From contig JAAYCY010000009.1 of NCBI GenBank assembly GCA_012729535.1, positions 49,532 through 113,531 of the forward strand: a DNA stretch of 64,000 nucleotides, read 5' to 3'. A program made the position numbers and the translations under genes. The notes under the pieces are model-generated. The model saw nothing but the letters and a program-made list of their open reading frames with translations. It was not told where the DNA came from and did no database searches. Below, piece by piece: positions 56,572-64,000 of the stretch. The DNA is from Methanomicrobiales archaeon. GTDB lineage: Archaea; Halobacteriota; Methanomicrobia; Methanomicrobiales; Methanospirillaceae. Each line of letters starts with the position of its first letter. Position 1 is the first letter of the stretch.

Positions 56572-57834
56572 TTAATCCTCCCAGACAGCCCGAACAAATT
56601 CACGCTCTTTACCCAGTTCCATTGTCGCATCAATACCCATTTTTACATTCAGCCCATCACCTATCCGGGAAGGATCTAACGATGAACCCCTGACTCCGGA
56701 TATGATCATGATATCACGATCAGCCCGGACCCTGGTTGCGATGGCATACTCAACATCCATAAGGTTGGAGGGATTGATATCTCCATCCACGATTACGACG
56801 TGTTTAAGAGATGTGTGTGCTGCAAATGATGCCATGATGGCATTCTTACCATCACCCTCTGTCCGTTTTTTAATCTGGACAACCGCATGGAGGTACCCGC
56901 ATCCGCCCTTTGTAAGCACTACATCTGTCACCCCGGTAACACCAGCAACAGAACGATAGATAAGAGGCTCATACGGTGAACCCATGAGCACCTTGTGTTC
57001 ATCACCACCATTTACCAGTCCGTGATATATGAAATCAGGTTTCGTATACATTCCCGTCAGTTCAATAACCGGCTGAATACGCTCTGGATCATACGTTCCG
57101 GTGATATCGACATAAGGCCCCTCTACTGCCTTTTCACTTCCAATATATCCTTCCAGAACAATCTCTGCTTCAGGAACTCTTACCCCGTTCGGAAGTGTGT
57201 AAGCCGGCATTTCTCCTCCAAGAAGTTCAGCTGCATAGAAAAGTTCCATGCTTTCAGGAACTCTGCTACAACTTGCAAACAGGACCAGGGGATGCATACC
57301 AATTACAATGGCAACGGGAAGACGTTCTCCATTTGCCAAAGCTCTTTTATGCAGGGTATCTGTATGCCTGCCCTCAACAAGCCGTGCAACCAGGCGGTCT
57401 TTCCCGATTTTAAGCATCCGGTGAACAGAAGCATTTTCAACACCCTGGTAATGTGAAAAGACCACTCCTGAATTCAGGTATTTTCCGGCTTCACCAGGAT
57501 AGTTCTCCATTATTGGAATCTCATCAAGATTCACGGGTCGAAGGGGAAGGATTCCGGCATCTTTCAGCTTTCCGTTATACCGGCTTTGTGCAAGCCTTGG
57601 AATAAGATTTTCCGGGTTAACTCCAAGGGCAACAGAAATTGATTCTCTATTTGCCACAAGATTCATAACTGCCTTTTTTCCATCAAGATCGTGAAAAAAC
57701 AGGAGCCGGTCAGTATGAAAAGCCAATTTTGGTGCTTCAAATATAGATGAAACAGGTTCCGGTATTTCTGTAACCAGACCTCTTTCTCTCATTTTTTCGA
57801 TAAATTTTCTCATGAATATCCACTCCATCTGCAA
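56572..57834 (-). CDS. UbiD-family decarboxylase (anhydromevalonate phosphate decarboxylase)
   Basis: UbiD enzymes decarboxylate with prenylated FMN. In archaea this member makes isopentenyl phosphate from anhydromevalonate phosphate. The 420-residue sequence shows RLVEGRHTDTLHKRALANGE, VIGMHPLVLFASCSRVPESM, EIVLEGYIGSEKAVEGPYVD and HVVIVDGDINPSNLMDVEYA, with the E-R-E-type catalytic residues of the family likely among these. It overlaps ubiX by 25 bases and is followed at once by the AcnX gene, which fixes its pathway. Confidence 0.9.
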   Translation of the reverse strand: MQMEWIFMRKFIEKMRERGLVTEIPEPVSSIFEAPKLAFHTDRLLFFHDLDGKKAVMNLVANRESISVALGVNPENLIPRLAQSRYNGKLKDAGILPLRPVNLDEIPIMENYPGEAGKYLNSGVVFSHYQGVENASVHRMLKIGKDRLVARLVEGRHTDTLHKRALANGERLPVAIVIGMHPLVLFASCSRVPESMELFYAAELLGGEMPAYTLPNGVRVPEAEIVLEGYIGSEKAVEGPYVDITGTYDPERIQPVIELTGMYTKPDFIYHGLVNGGDEHKVLMGSPYEPLIYRSVAGVTGVTDVVLTKGGCGYLHAVVQIKKRTEGDGKNAIMASFAAHTSLKHVVIVDGDINPSNLMDVEYAIATRVRADRDIMIISGVRGSSLDPSRIGDGLNVKMGIDATMELGKEREFVRAVWED

Positions 57835-58361
57835 CCAATCGAATGCTCTATGTTCAGGTGGTCCAGTATTCGTGCAATCACTGCATCAACAAGCCCGGTA
57901 ATATCCGTAGGCCGGTGATAAAAGGGAGGACTTGCAGTCATGATCAGGGAACCGGCATCATGTGCCCGGAGCATATTTTCCATATGAATTCTGGATAGCG
58001 GATTTTCTCTTAACAGAAGAATTAGAGGTCTTCGTTCCTTGAGGGTAACATCCGCTGCCCTGGTTAATAAATTAGGTGTAAACCCATGAGAAACGGAAGA
58101 AAGCGTCTTCATGCTGCATGGAGCGATAACCATTCCATCATGTAGAAAAGAGCCGCTTGCTACAGGAGAAGCCAGGTTTTCAGATGAATGAATGATGAGA
58201 TCCAGGTCATCGAAGAAAATGCCTTCATGTCTGGCTATTTCCCTGGCAACCGGGGTGATAATAAGATGGACTTCAGCTTTACCGGACAAATGATCCAGAA
58301 GCCTTCTTGCATAGAGCATGCCCGAGGCACCGGAAATTCCCACAACAATCCTGGGACTCAT
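57810..58361 (-). CDS. ubiX: Flavin prenyltransferase UbiX
   Basis: UbiX attaches dimethylallyl to FMN to make the prenyl-FMN cofactor of UbiD. The 183-residue protein begins MSPRIVVGISGASGMLYARRLL (the GxSGAxG FMN site) and has SFLHDGMVIAPCSMKTLSSV, PLILLLRENPLSRIHMENML and MTASPPFYHRPTDI. The 25-base overlap with ubiD shows that cofactor maker and user are translated together. Confidence 0.93.
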   Translation of the reverse strand: MSPRIVVGISGASGMLYARRLLDHLSGKAEVHLIITPVAREIARHEGIFFDDLDLIIHSSENLASPVASGSFLHDGMVIAPCSMKTLSSVSHGFTPNLLTRAADVTLKERRPLILLLRENPLSRIHMENMLRAHDAGSLIMTASPPFYHRPTDITGLVDAVIARILDHLNIEHSIGCRWSGYS

Positions 58362-58392
58362 ATATTACCCCTTATTATACCCATATCTGCTA

Positions 58393-58587
58393 TCAACCCT
58401 GAAAGAGATCGTCCGTCTCTATACATTCTTCTGCAGGTATCTTTTCCTTAACCAATATGAGGGTATCATCACGGTAATAATGTTCATGCCGGGTATCATT
58501 TTTCGCGCATGAAAGATAATTATGACAGCCCCTAACAAATACAGCGCGCTTAGGATTTATCGGATCCAATATATTGATATAAACCAT
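58393..58587 (-). CDS. Possible small protein upstream of ubiX
   Basis: A 64-codon frame (MVYINILDPINPKRAVFVRG, ..., PAEECIETDDLFQG) lies 31 bases before ubiX in the same direction. It has natural-looking composition and two cysteines, but I know no homologue. A TATA-like TTTATATC falls within its first codons and may instead be the ubiX promoter, which would make the frame untranslated. Doubtful. Confidence 0.35.
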   Translation of the reverse strand: MVYINILDPINPKRAVFVRGCHNYLSCAKNDTRHEHYYRDDTLILVKEKIPAEECIETDDLFQG

Positions 58588-58700
58588 TAATATTGAAATT
58601 ATGCCTTGTTTTCAAGTCAGGACAATAATCAGAGCCATGAACGGAAATGATAGTATTTAATAGAGCTAAGCGTACAGATTAGCACATATATCATGTGAGC

Positions 58701-58727
58701 GGTTCACCTGAATGCTATAGGGGAACC
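58701..58727 (+). promoter_or_regulatory. Leader hairpin before the first propeller protein
   Basis: GGTTCACCT and AGGGGAACC can form an 8-bp stem with one mismatch (58701-58709 with 58719-58727). It ends a few bases before the start region at 58733. It could affect translation of the gene. A CATATAT box lies near 58685. Confidence 0.35.
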
Positions 58728-58732
58728 TACGG

Positions 58733-61700
58733 ATGGGATGCGAAATGATGAAGATATGGAGTTATGTACCAATTATTCTGCTCATTCTTCTTTGTGGTGG
58801 GGTCACTGCAGAGGAGGCAGTGTTTACTTCAGAAGGAGATGCAGTAGAGAGAATTCAGGCGGGGGATATCGTGTTCACAACCCCGGAAAATACAGCCAAT
58901 GGGATTGAAATTCTGGCTGTTTCAAAAGATCCTGATGAATACACGGTATTCAATACCGTCACCGTTGACACCACCAGATTTGATCTCTCCTCGGAGTCAT
59001 GTGGGGGGACTGAGAAGCAGATCACCTTCGGTGCCTTAAACCATGTCAACCCACGTGTTTCTGATGGGAGAGTTGTTTTCGAGGAATGGAGTTCAGGAGT
59101 TTCAGCTATCGGACTATATGATATTGATTCCGGAGGTCTTTTTCCCGTTTACCCGGGTAAACTTCAGCAGAGTAATCCCGATATATCAGGCAGGATAGTC
59201 GTATACGAACAGGCTGGTGCAACAGCTAATCCGATTACCAATATCTTTGGATATGACCTGCAGACAGATACTGCAGCAGCCATTTCGTCTTCTACTTCCA
59301 ACCAGAACAATCCGGTCATATCCGGACGGTATATCACCTGGGTTGACTGGCGGAAAGGCAATGCTGATATTTACATGGCAGATCTTAATTCAGGGTCCAG
59401 CCAGTATGTCACCAAGGATCTTTCTGAACAGAAAAATCCTGATATATCAGGTAATTATATCATCTGGGAAGACTGGAGAAACGGAAATGCCGATATTTAC
59501 CTATACGACATCGTCGCAGAGAAAGAATACCAGTTGACAAACGATCCAAATAACCAGAGAAATCCACGGATAAGTGGCAAAATCATTGTCTGGGAAGATG
59601 ACCGGAATGGTATATCTGATATCTTCGCAATGACACTTGATACATTCCAGGAATATCAACTGACCGATTCAAAATATAAAGCCGTAAAACCTGATGTTTC
59701 CGGCCCTCTGGTAGCCTGGGAAGATTACCGGAACGGAAATGCTGATATTTACCTGCTTGACCTCGTCACTGGCAGAATCTACCAGATAACTACGAATCAG
59801 GGTGATCAGAAGAGTCCTTCAATATACGGTAACTACCTGGTCTGGCAGGACTACCGCACAGGAAACTCGAATATTTTCCTGTATACCTTCTCTTCCTCAA
59901 CAAAATCAGGGAACTACCAGCTTTATGGATCTGCAACAGTTGAAGGATCTGCAGTTCCGGTGGGAACGAAAATTTCAGCCTTAATTGACGGGGCTATAAG
60001 GGCATCATATACAGTTCAGCAGGCAGGGCAATATGGCTCTACCTATGGCCCGTACCTGGAAATCCCGGTTTATTCAACTGATAGTGGAAAGACCATAACA
60101 TTCAGAATAAATGATTACCAGGCAGATCAGACTATCACCGTTGGATCAGGTGGTATAGCAAAACTGGATCTTTCCGCATCATATAGTCCACTAGTCCAGA
60201 CATACACATTGTCAGGAAATGTTCTGATTAACAATATTCAGGCTCCGGTTGGCACTGTACTGTCAGCATCCATTGATTCCCAGATAAGAGGCCAGGTGAC
60301 CGTTACAAGTTCAGGTACATATTCCGGATTTAATATTCCGGTAAATCAGAATGATATCGGAAAAACCATCGTGTTTACGACGACATCCGGAGGATCATAC
60401 CTGCAGGCAGCCCAGTCAATAACCGTTGGACAACAGGTCAGTGGATGGCTGGACCTCACCTTTGGTACTACACCTATCCATACCACCTACAGTTTTAGTG
60501 GTTCTGCATTACTTGACGGCCAATATGCTCCGGCTGGAACGGTAATATCAGCAGTAATTGATAATCAGATCAGAGGACAGGCAACCATTACCAGTACCGG
60601 TCTTTATAGCAGCCTCAATTTCCCGGTTTACCAAAGCGATAACGGCAAGTATCTCTCCTTTACTGCCCAGTGGAGTGGAGCAACTTATGTTGCTTCGCAA
60701 AAAGTGACACTATCAACACAGCAGGGAGATATCATCATTGCATCAGCAGATGTCTCCACGGAGAGTTCACTGGTCCAGAAAAGACTTGACCTAACCTTTA
60801 CCACGTCATCACAGACAAAATACAACTTCTGGGGAAGGGCAAATCTTGACGGTTACTCAATGCCCACAGGCAATACCATCTATGCCCTGATCGACAACCA
60901 AATCAGGGGTCAGATTTCAATTCTAAAAGACGGTTCATATGGTTCTGAATATGGACCATACCTGGAAGTCCCAATAACAAGTGCAGATATTGGAAAAACC
61001 ATCCGGTTCCAGACTGCATCCGGTGCAGAAGGGGACCAGAGCCAGCTGGTGGTAAGCGGACTAAAAGTACAGAAGAACATCAATTTCAATTCAAAATCAT
61101 CCACTTCAGCTGATTTCACCGCAACTCCGACACAGGGTAATATTCCGCTCACCGTTAAATTCACTGACAGATCATCAGGTAATTCAAGAGCCTGGTACTG
61201 GGACTTTGGAGATGGAACTACTTCCACTGAAAGGAATCCGACACATGTGTACACAAGGAGTGGGGTGTATTCCGTCGGTCTCATGACCACCCAGCACAAC
61301 GGACAGACAAAGACTGCTGTAAAACAAAACCTGATCACAGCAGGAATTGTAAGTCCGCCCGAAGCCCAGGTGACACTGAACACGGGATGGAACTTCATAT
61401 CAGTTCCAAAAATGCTTATTGACGGACAAAACACAGCAAAAGCGCTTTTCGAACATGTTGAAGTCGGAGGTCACAGCATCTTTACCTATAATCCCAGAAG
61501 CAAGACCTGGAACACGGTAAATGCAAACACCATCATAAATCCACTTGACGCTGTCTGGATTTATTCTACCAAAACCGATGCAGTGTATCTTTATTTTGCA
61601 GAAGATGCCCTCCAGATTCCACCAACCAGAAAACTCGTGAAAGGATGGAATACATTCGGTGTCACCAGCCTGAACACGGTGCCTGCACAGAATGCTCTAT

Positions 61701-61870
61701 TATCAGTCCGTGATCAGTGGATCTATGTCATTGGATTTGACTCTTCAATCCAGAGATACCAGAGCACTATCATGAATGTTCAGGAGAGTAACACAAACGC
61801 CCTGTATCCAGGGTATGGATACTGGATCTATATGAGTGAGGATGGAGATCTCGCTGCAATAGGCATATAA
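58733..61870 (+). CDS. Secreted surface protein: seven-bladed propeller, four beta repeats, PKD domain
   Basis: The 1045-residue product has a signal peptide (core MMKIWSYVPIILLILLCGG). The start may be the ATG at 58745 or 58748. Seven TolB-like blades follow (about 95-385), each with an NPxISGxxIVWEDxRNGNADIY-type core. Then come four repeats of the form YxxxGxAxxDGxxxPxGTxIxAxIDxQIRG (about 400-770), a PKD domain (ADFTATPTQGNIPLTVKFTD, YWDFGDGTTST) and a C-terminal domain with paired GWNFISVPK / GWNTFGVTS motifs. It is probably a cell-envelope or sheath protein. Confidence 0.88.
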   Translation: MGCEMMKIWSYVPIILLILLCGGVTAEEAVFTSEGDAVERIQAGDIVFTTPENTANGIEILAVSKDPDEYTVFNTVTVDTTRFDLSSESCGGTEKQITFGALNHVNPRVSDGRVVFEEWSSGVSAIGLYDIDSGGLFPVYPGKLQQSNPDISGRIVVYEQAGATANPITNIFGYDLQTDTAAAISSSTSNQNNPVISGRYITWVDWRKGNADIYMADLNSGSSQYVTKDLSEQKNPDISGNYIIWEDWRNGNADIYLYDIVAEKEYQLTNDPNNQRNPRISGKIIVWEDDRNGISDIFAMTLDTFQEYQLTDSKYKAVKPDVSGPLVAWEDYRNGNADIYLLDLVTGRIYQITTNQGDQKSPSIYGNYLVWQDYRTGNSNIFLYTFSSSTKSGNYQLYGSATVEGSAVPVGTKISALIDGAIRASYTVQQAGQYGSTYGPYLEIPVYSTDSGKTITFRINDYQADQTITVGSGGIAKLDLSASYSPLVQTYTLSGNVLINNIQAPVGTVLSASIDSQIRGQVTVTSSGTYSGFNIPVNQNDIGKTIVFTTTSGGSYLQAAQSITVGQQVSGWLDLTFGTTPIHTTYSFSGSALLDGQYAPAGTVISAVIDNQIRGQATITSTGLYSSLNFPVYQSDNGKYLSFTAQWSGATYVASQKVTLSTQQGDIIIASADVSTESSLVQKRLDLTFTTSSQTKYNFWGRANLDGYSMPTGNTIYALIDNQIRGQISILKDGSYGSEYGPYLEVPITSADIGKTIRFQTASGAEGDQSQLVVSGLKVQKNINFNSKSSTSADFTATPTQGNIPLTVKFTDRSSGNSRAWYWDFGDGTTSTERNPTHVYTRSGVYSVGLMTTQHNGQTKTAVKQNLITAGIVSPPEAQVTLNTGWNFISVPKMLIDGQNTAKALFEHVEVGGHSIFTYNPRSKTWNTVNANTIINPLDAVWIYSTKTDAVYLYFAEDALQIPPTRKLVKGWNTFGVTSLNTVPAQNALLSVRDQWIYVIGFDSSIQRYQSTIMNVQESNTNALYPGYGYWIYMSEDGDLAAIGI

Positions 61871-61893
61871 CCGGAAAATCGAGGTTGAAAAAC

Positions 61894-64000
61894 ATGAAAT
61901 TTGCATCACTAATCATGGCGGTTCTGATGCTCCTGCTGCTCGCACCCTGTCTGGCAGATGATGAAGGAGAAGAATTTGAACCACTTGTAACTTTTTCTGC
62001 AGAGGCAATGATCGCTCAGGCACCAGGTATAGAAGAACAGATGTGTTTTGACTCTTTATACGACTGGAGTCCCAGGGTTGACGGACAGTATATCACCTGG
62101 ACACAGTATGAAGGTCAGGGAAAGGTCTGGTTCTATGATATGAAATCCGGAAACCGGCAGATGGTTGCAAACATTCTAAGCGACCAGAATAATCCGGATA
62201 TCTCTGATGGAATCATCGTCTGGGACGATAACCGACATGGATCTTCAGACATTTACTCATATAACATAGCCATGCACAAGGAAGAGCCGGTCTGTATTGA
62301 TACAACAAACAAATTCAGACCTGCAATCTCCAAGGACATGGTTGTTTACGAGGACTTTGGCAATGATGATATCAGGGATATCGCTCTGACCAAGATTGGA
62401 ACATCCGGCATTCCTGCATATATTAATCCGAATGACAAAGACAAGGCGAATCCAGACATCGATGGTGAGTGGGTAGCCTACCAGCAGCTTGACGACAACA
62501 AGAATGACTGGAACATTTATCTTTACAACTATAATACCAAGAAAACAGTCCAGGTAACCCGGGATATCCAGGTTCAACAAAATCCAAGGATTTCCGGGGA
62601 TTTTGTAGTCTGGGAAGACAACCGTAATGGCAAATGGGATATCTTCATGTATAACATCAAGAAGGATATGACCACTGCGGTGACTTTTGATGAATTTGAT
62701 GATGTAGAGCCATCAGTTTCTGGATCTAAAATCGTTTGGACCAGGTATGGTCAGGATGATTCCAGTGACATTTACATGGTTGACCTTTCTATACCGAAAA
62801 CGTATGCCGTCTGCACTGGACCCGGAAACCAGATTCGTCCAGATATCTATGTTGACAAAGTAGTATGGCAGGATGACAGGTTTGGTAACTGGGATATCTT
62901 CCTTTATACCCTTGAACCTGAAACTTCCTATACTCCATACCAGTTTTACGGACCGGTAACCTTCAATTACCTTCCTGCTCCGGTAGGAACAAACATTATC
63001 GCCAAGATTGACGGTGTTACCAAGGATTCGATTACCACCGTCCAGGAGGGTTACTATGGTGGTGAAGGCAGTATGGCAGACCAGCTCACGGTCAACATCC
63101 TGCAGGCAGATATCGGCAGGCAGATTTCATTCTGGAGTGAGGGAATACAGGGTTCACCATCCATAACCGTCAGTGGAGACGGTTCCATGATGGAGCAGCC
63201 CCTAAACTTTGTTTATGCACAACCACTCCCTGAACTGCAGTTTTACGGGTCTGTGATAATTGACGGTCAACCTGCAGCAAAAGGCACTGTGCTAAAAGCG
63301 GTAATTGATGGTGTTGTCAGAGGTTCAATCACTATCACCCAGAGCGGTTATTATGGTGGCATGTATGACACCGAACCAGCCTTAAAAGTTCCAATCACAG
63401 TCAACGATATCGGAAAGCATGTCACCTTTATGGAGAGTGAATATGCTGCATACCAGACTTTCCAGATAACCAGTGGAGGAAAATTCCAGCAGGATCTCAC
63501 CTTTAACACAGTTCCTCCAATGAGTCCGTACGAATTTTATGGATATGTTCAGTTAGAGGGACATTCTGCCCCGGCAGGTACAACCATTGAAGCAAAAATC
63601 GATGGGAATACCGTGACTACCTATACCACCCGTTATTCCGGATCATACGGAGCACCAGGTCAGACTCCTGATGATCCACGTCTTATTGTTCCGGTTCGAG
63701 AAGCAGATGCCGGCAAAACAATTTCATTCTGGTCAGGAACCAGGCAGGCAGGCGCCAATCAGGTGATTACCCGTGGTGGTGACAGAATAATCCGCAAAGA
63801 TCTTGACTTTTGCAGCACACCACAGATGATTACTGCAGACTTTTCTGCATCACCAAGAAGCGGTCAGGCTCCGCTGACAGTCCAGTTTACCGATCTCTCA
63901 ACCGGGAATCCGACCATGTGGAACTGGGACTTTGGAGACGGATACTATACCAGGGCAGATAATTCATCCGTTAACGAAGACTGCATAAACATTGCAAATC
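61894..64000 (+). CDS. Second propeller surface protein (partial, runs off the window)
   Basis: From the ATG at 61894 (MKFASLIMAVLMLLLLAPCLA signal peptide) the frame stays open for 702 codons to the window end. It repeats the plan of its neighbour: seven blades (SPRVDGQYITWTQY, NNPDISDGIIVWDDN, ..., IRPDIYVDKVVWQDD), at least three PVGTxIxAxIDG-type beta repeats and the start of a PKD domain (ITADFSASPRSGQAPLTVQF, WNWDFGDGYYT). It lies 23 bases after its paralogue and is likely co-transcribed. The 3' end is not visible. Confidence 0.88.
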   Translation, partial: MKFASLIMAVLMLLLLAPCLADDEGEEFEPLVTFSAEAMIAQAPGIEEQMCFDSLYDWSPRVDGQYITWTQYEGQGKVWFYDMKSGNRQMVANILSDQNNPDISDGIIVWDDNRHGSSDIYSYNIAMHKEEPVCIDTTNKFRPAISKDMVVYEDFGNDDIRDIALTKIGTSGIPAYINPNDKDKANPDIDGEWVAYQQLDDNKNDWNIYLYNYNTKKTVQVTRDIQVQQNPRISGDFVVWEDNRNGKWDIFMYNIKKDMTTAVTFDEFDDVEPSVSGSKIVWTRYGQDDSSDIYMVDLSIPKTYAVCTGPGNQIRPDIYVDKVVWQDDRFGNWDIFLYTLEPETSYTPYQFYGPVTFNYLPAPVGTNIIAKIDGVTKDSITTVQEGYYGGEGSMADQLTVNILQADIGRQISFWSEGIQGSPSITVSGDGSMMEQPLNFVYAQPLPELQFYGSVIIDGQPAAKGTVLKAVIDGVVRGSITITQSGYYGGMYDTEPALKVPITVNDIGKHVTFMESEYAAYQTFQITSGGKFQQDLTFNTVPPMSPYEFYGYVQLEGHSAPAGTTIEAKIDGNTVTTYTTRYSGSYGAPGQTPDDPRLIVPVREADAGKTISFWSGTRQAGANQVITRGGDRIIRKDLDFCSTPQMITADFSASPRSGQAPLTVQFTDLSTGNPTMWNWDFGDGYYTRADNSSVNEDCINIAN

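Noticed and set aside
1..64000. CRISPR arrays, insertion sequences, prophage or integrase genes
   Set aside because: I found no regularly spaced repeats, transposase or integrase sequence; signs of mobility are limited to gene fragments and the tRNA-flank repeat.

Overview
The window reads as chromosome of a hydrogenotrophic methanogen of the Methanomicrobiales, most like Methanospirillum. The marks are: a CofH-type radical SAM enzyme of coenzyme F420 synthesis, both subunits of D-family DNA polymerase (PolD; DP1 at 7892-9331, DP2 at 50552-54412 with a mini-intein), an archaeal histone, an archaeal-type signal peptidase, archaeal Tsr3 and RibL, TrmB and TATA-box promoters, an intron-less type II tRNA-Leu without encoded CCA, the archaeal mevalonate branch (AcnX/UbiD/UbiX), a four-subunit pyruvate:ferredoxin oxidoreductase, and many secreted TPR, CARDB, PKD and beta-propeller proteins. 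The species is inferred from overall resemblance, not from a search.

Layout. 1-11 kb: phosphoglycerate mutase, a CARDB surface protein, a sodium symporter with a 43-residue partner, a K+-dependent membrane pyrophosphatase, a secreted TPR protein, PolD small subunit, signal peptidase and CofH. 11-19.7 kb: a pentapeptide protein, a duplicated-domain secreted protein, a DJ-1/PfpI protein lacking its cysteine, a reverse-strand run of DHPS-like, JAMM, RibL, Tsr3 and TPR genes, then PHP, TruA and CheW. 19.9-26.8 kb: RecQ, a cysteine-cluster protein, porBACD, and an acyl-CoA synthetase carrying an N-terminal ribbon-helix-helix (RHH) DNA-binding domain. That gene sits behind a TATA box and two related palindromes whose centres are 31 bp apart. 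I think this is the most interesting locus: a probable enzyme-repressor controlling its own gene. 26.8-36 kb is a loose accessory zone of tandem TPR proteins, small membrane or secreted proteins, a TrmB regulator beside a wrecked MFS transporter, a VOC protein and a PII-like protein. 36-40 kb: purQ and a long fused purSL. 40-50.5 kb: two membrane sensors of the histidine-kinase type that both lack the phospho-acceptor histidine. They flank a stretch rich in gene fragments (PurL-like, DUF1156 methylase, DJ-1, VOC) and the histone, which has possible structured RNAs on both sides. 50.5-58.4 kb: one reverse-strand run of UbiX, UbiD, AcnX, DnaJ-TPR and PolD large subunit. 58.7 kb to the end: two tandem paralogous surface proteins with seven-bladed propellers; the second runs off the window.

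How parts work together. The acyl-CoA synthetase can supply acyl- or acetyl-CoA and Por can carboxylate acetyl-CoA to pyruvate, so these neighbours fit one carbon-assimilation step. UbiX makes the prenylated flavin used by the UbiD enzyme, whose substrate comes from AcnX, giving isopentenyl phosphate for archaeal lipids; the AcnX small subunit is not in the window. The MFS, DUF1156, DJ-1 and VOC remnants show that the 31-32 kb and 42.7-46 kb stretches are decaying.
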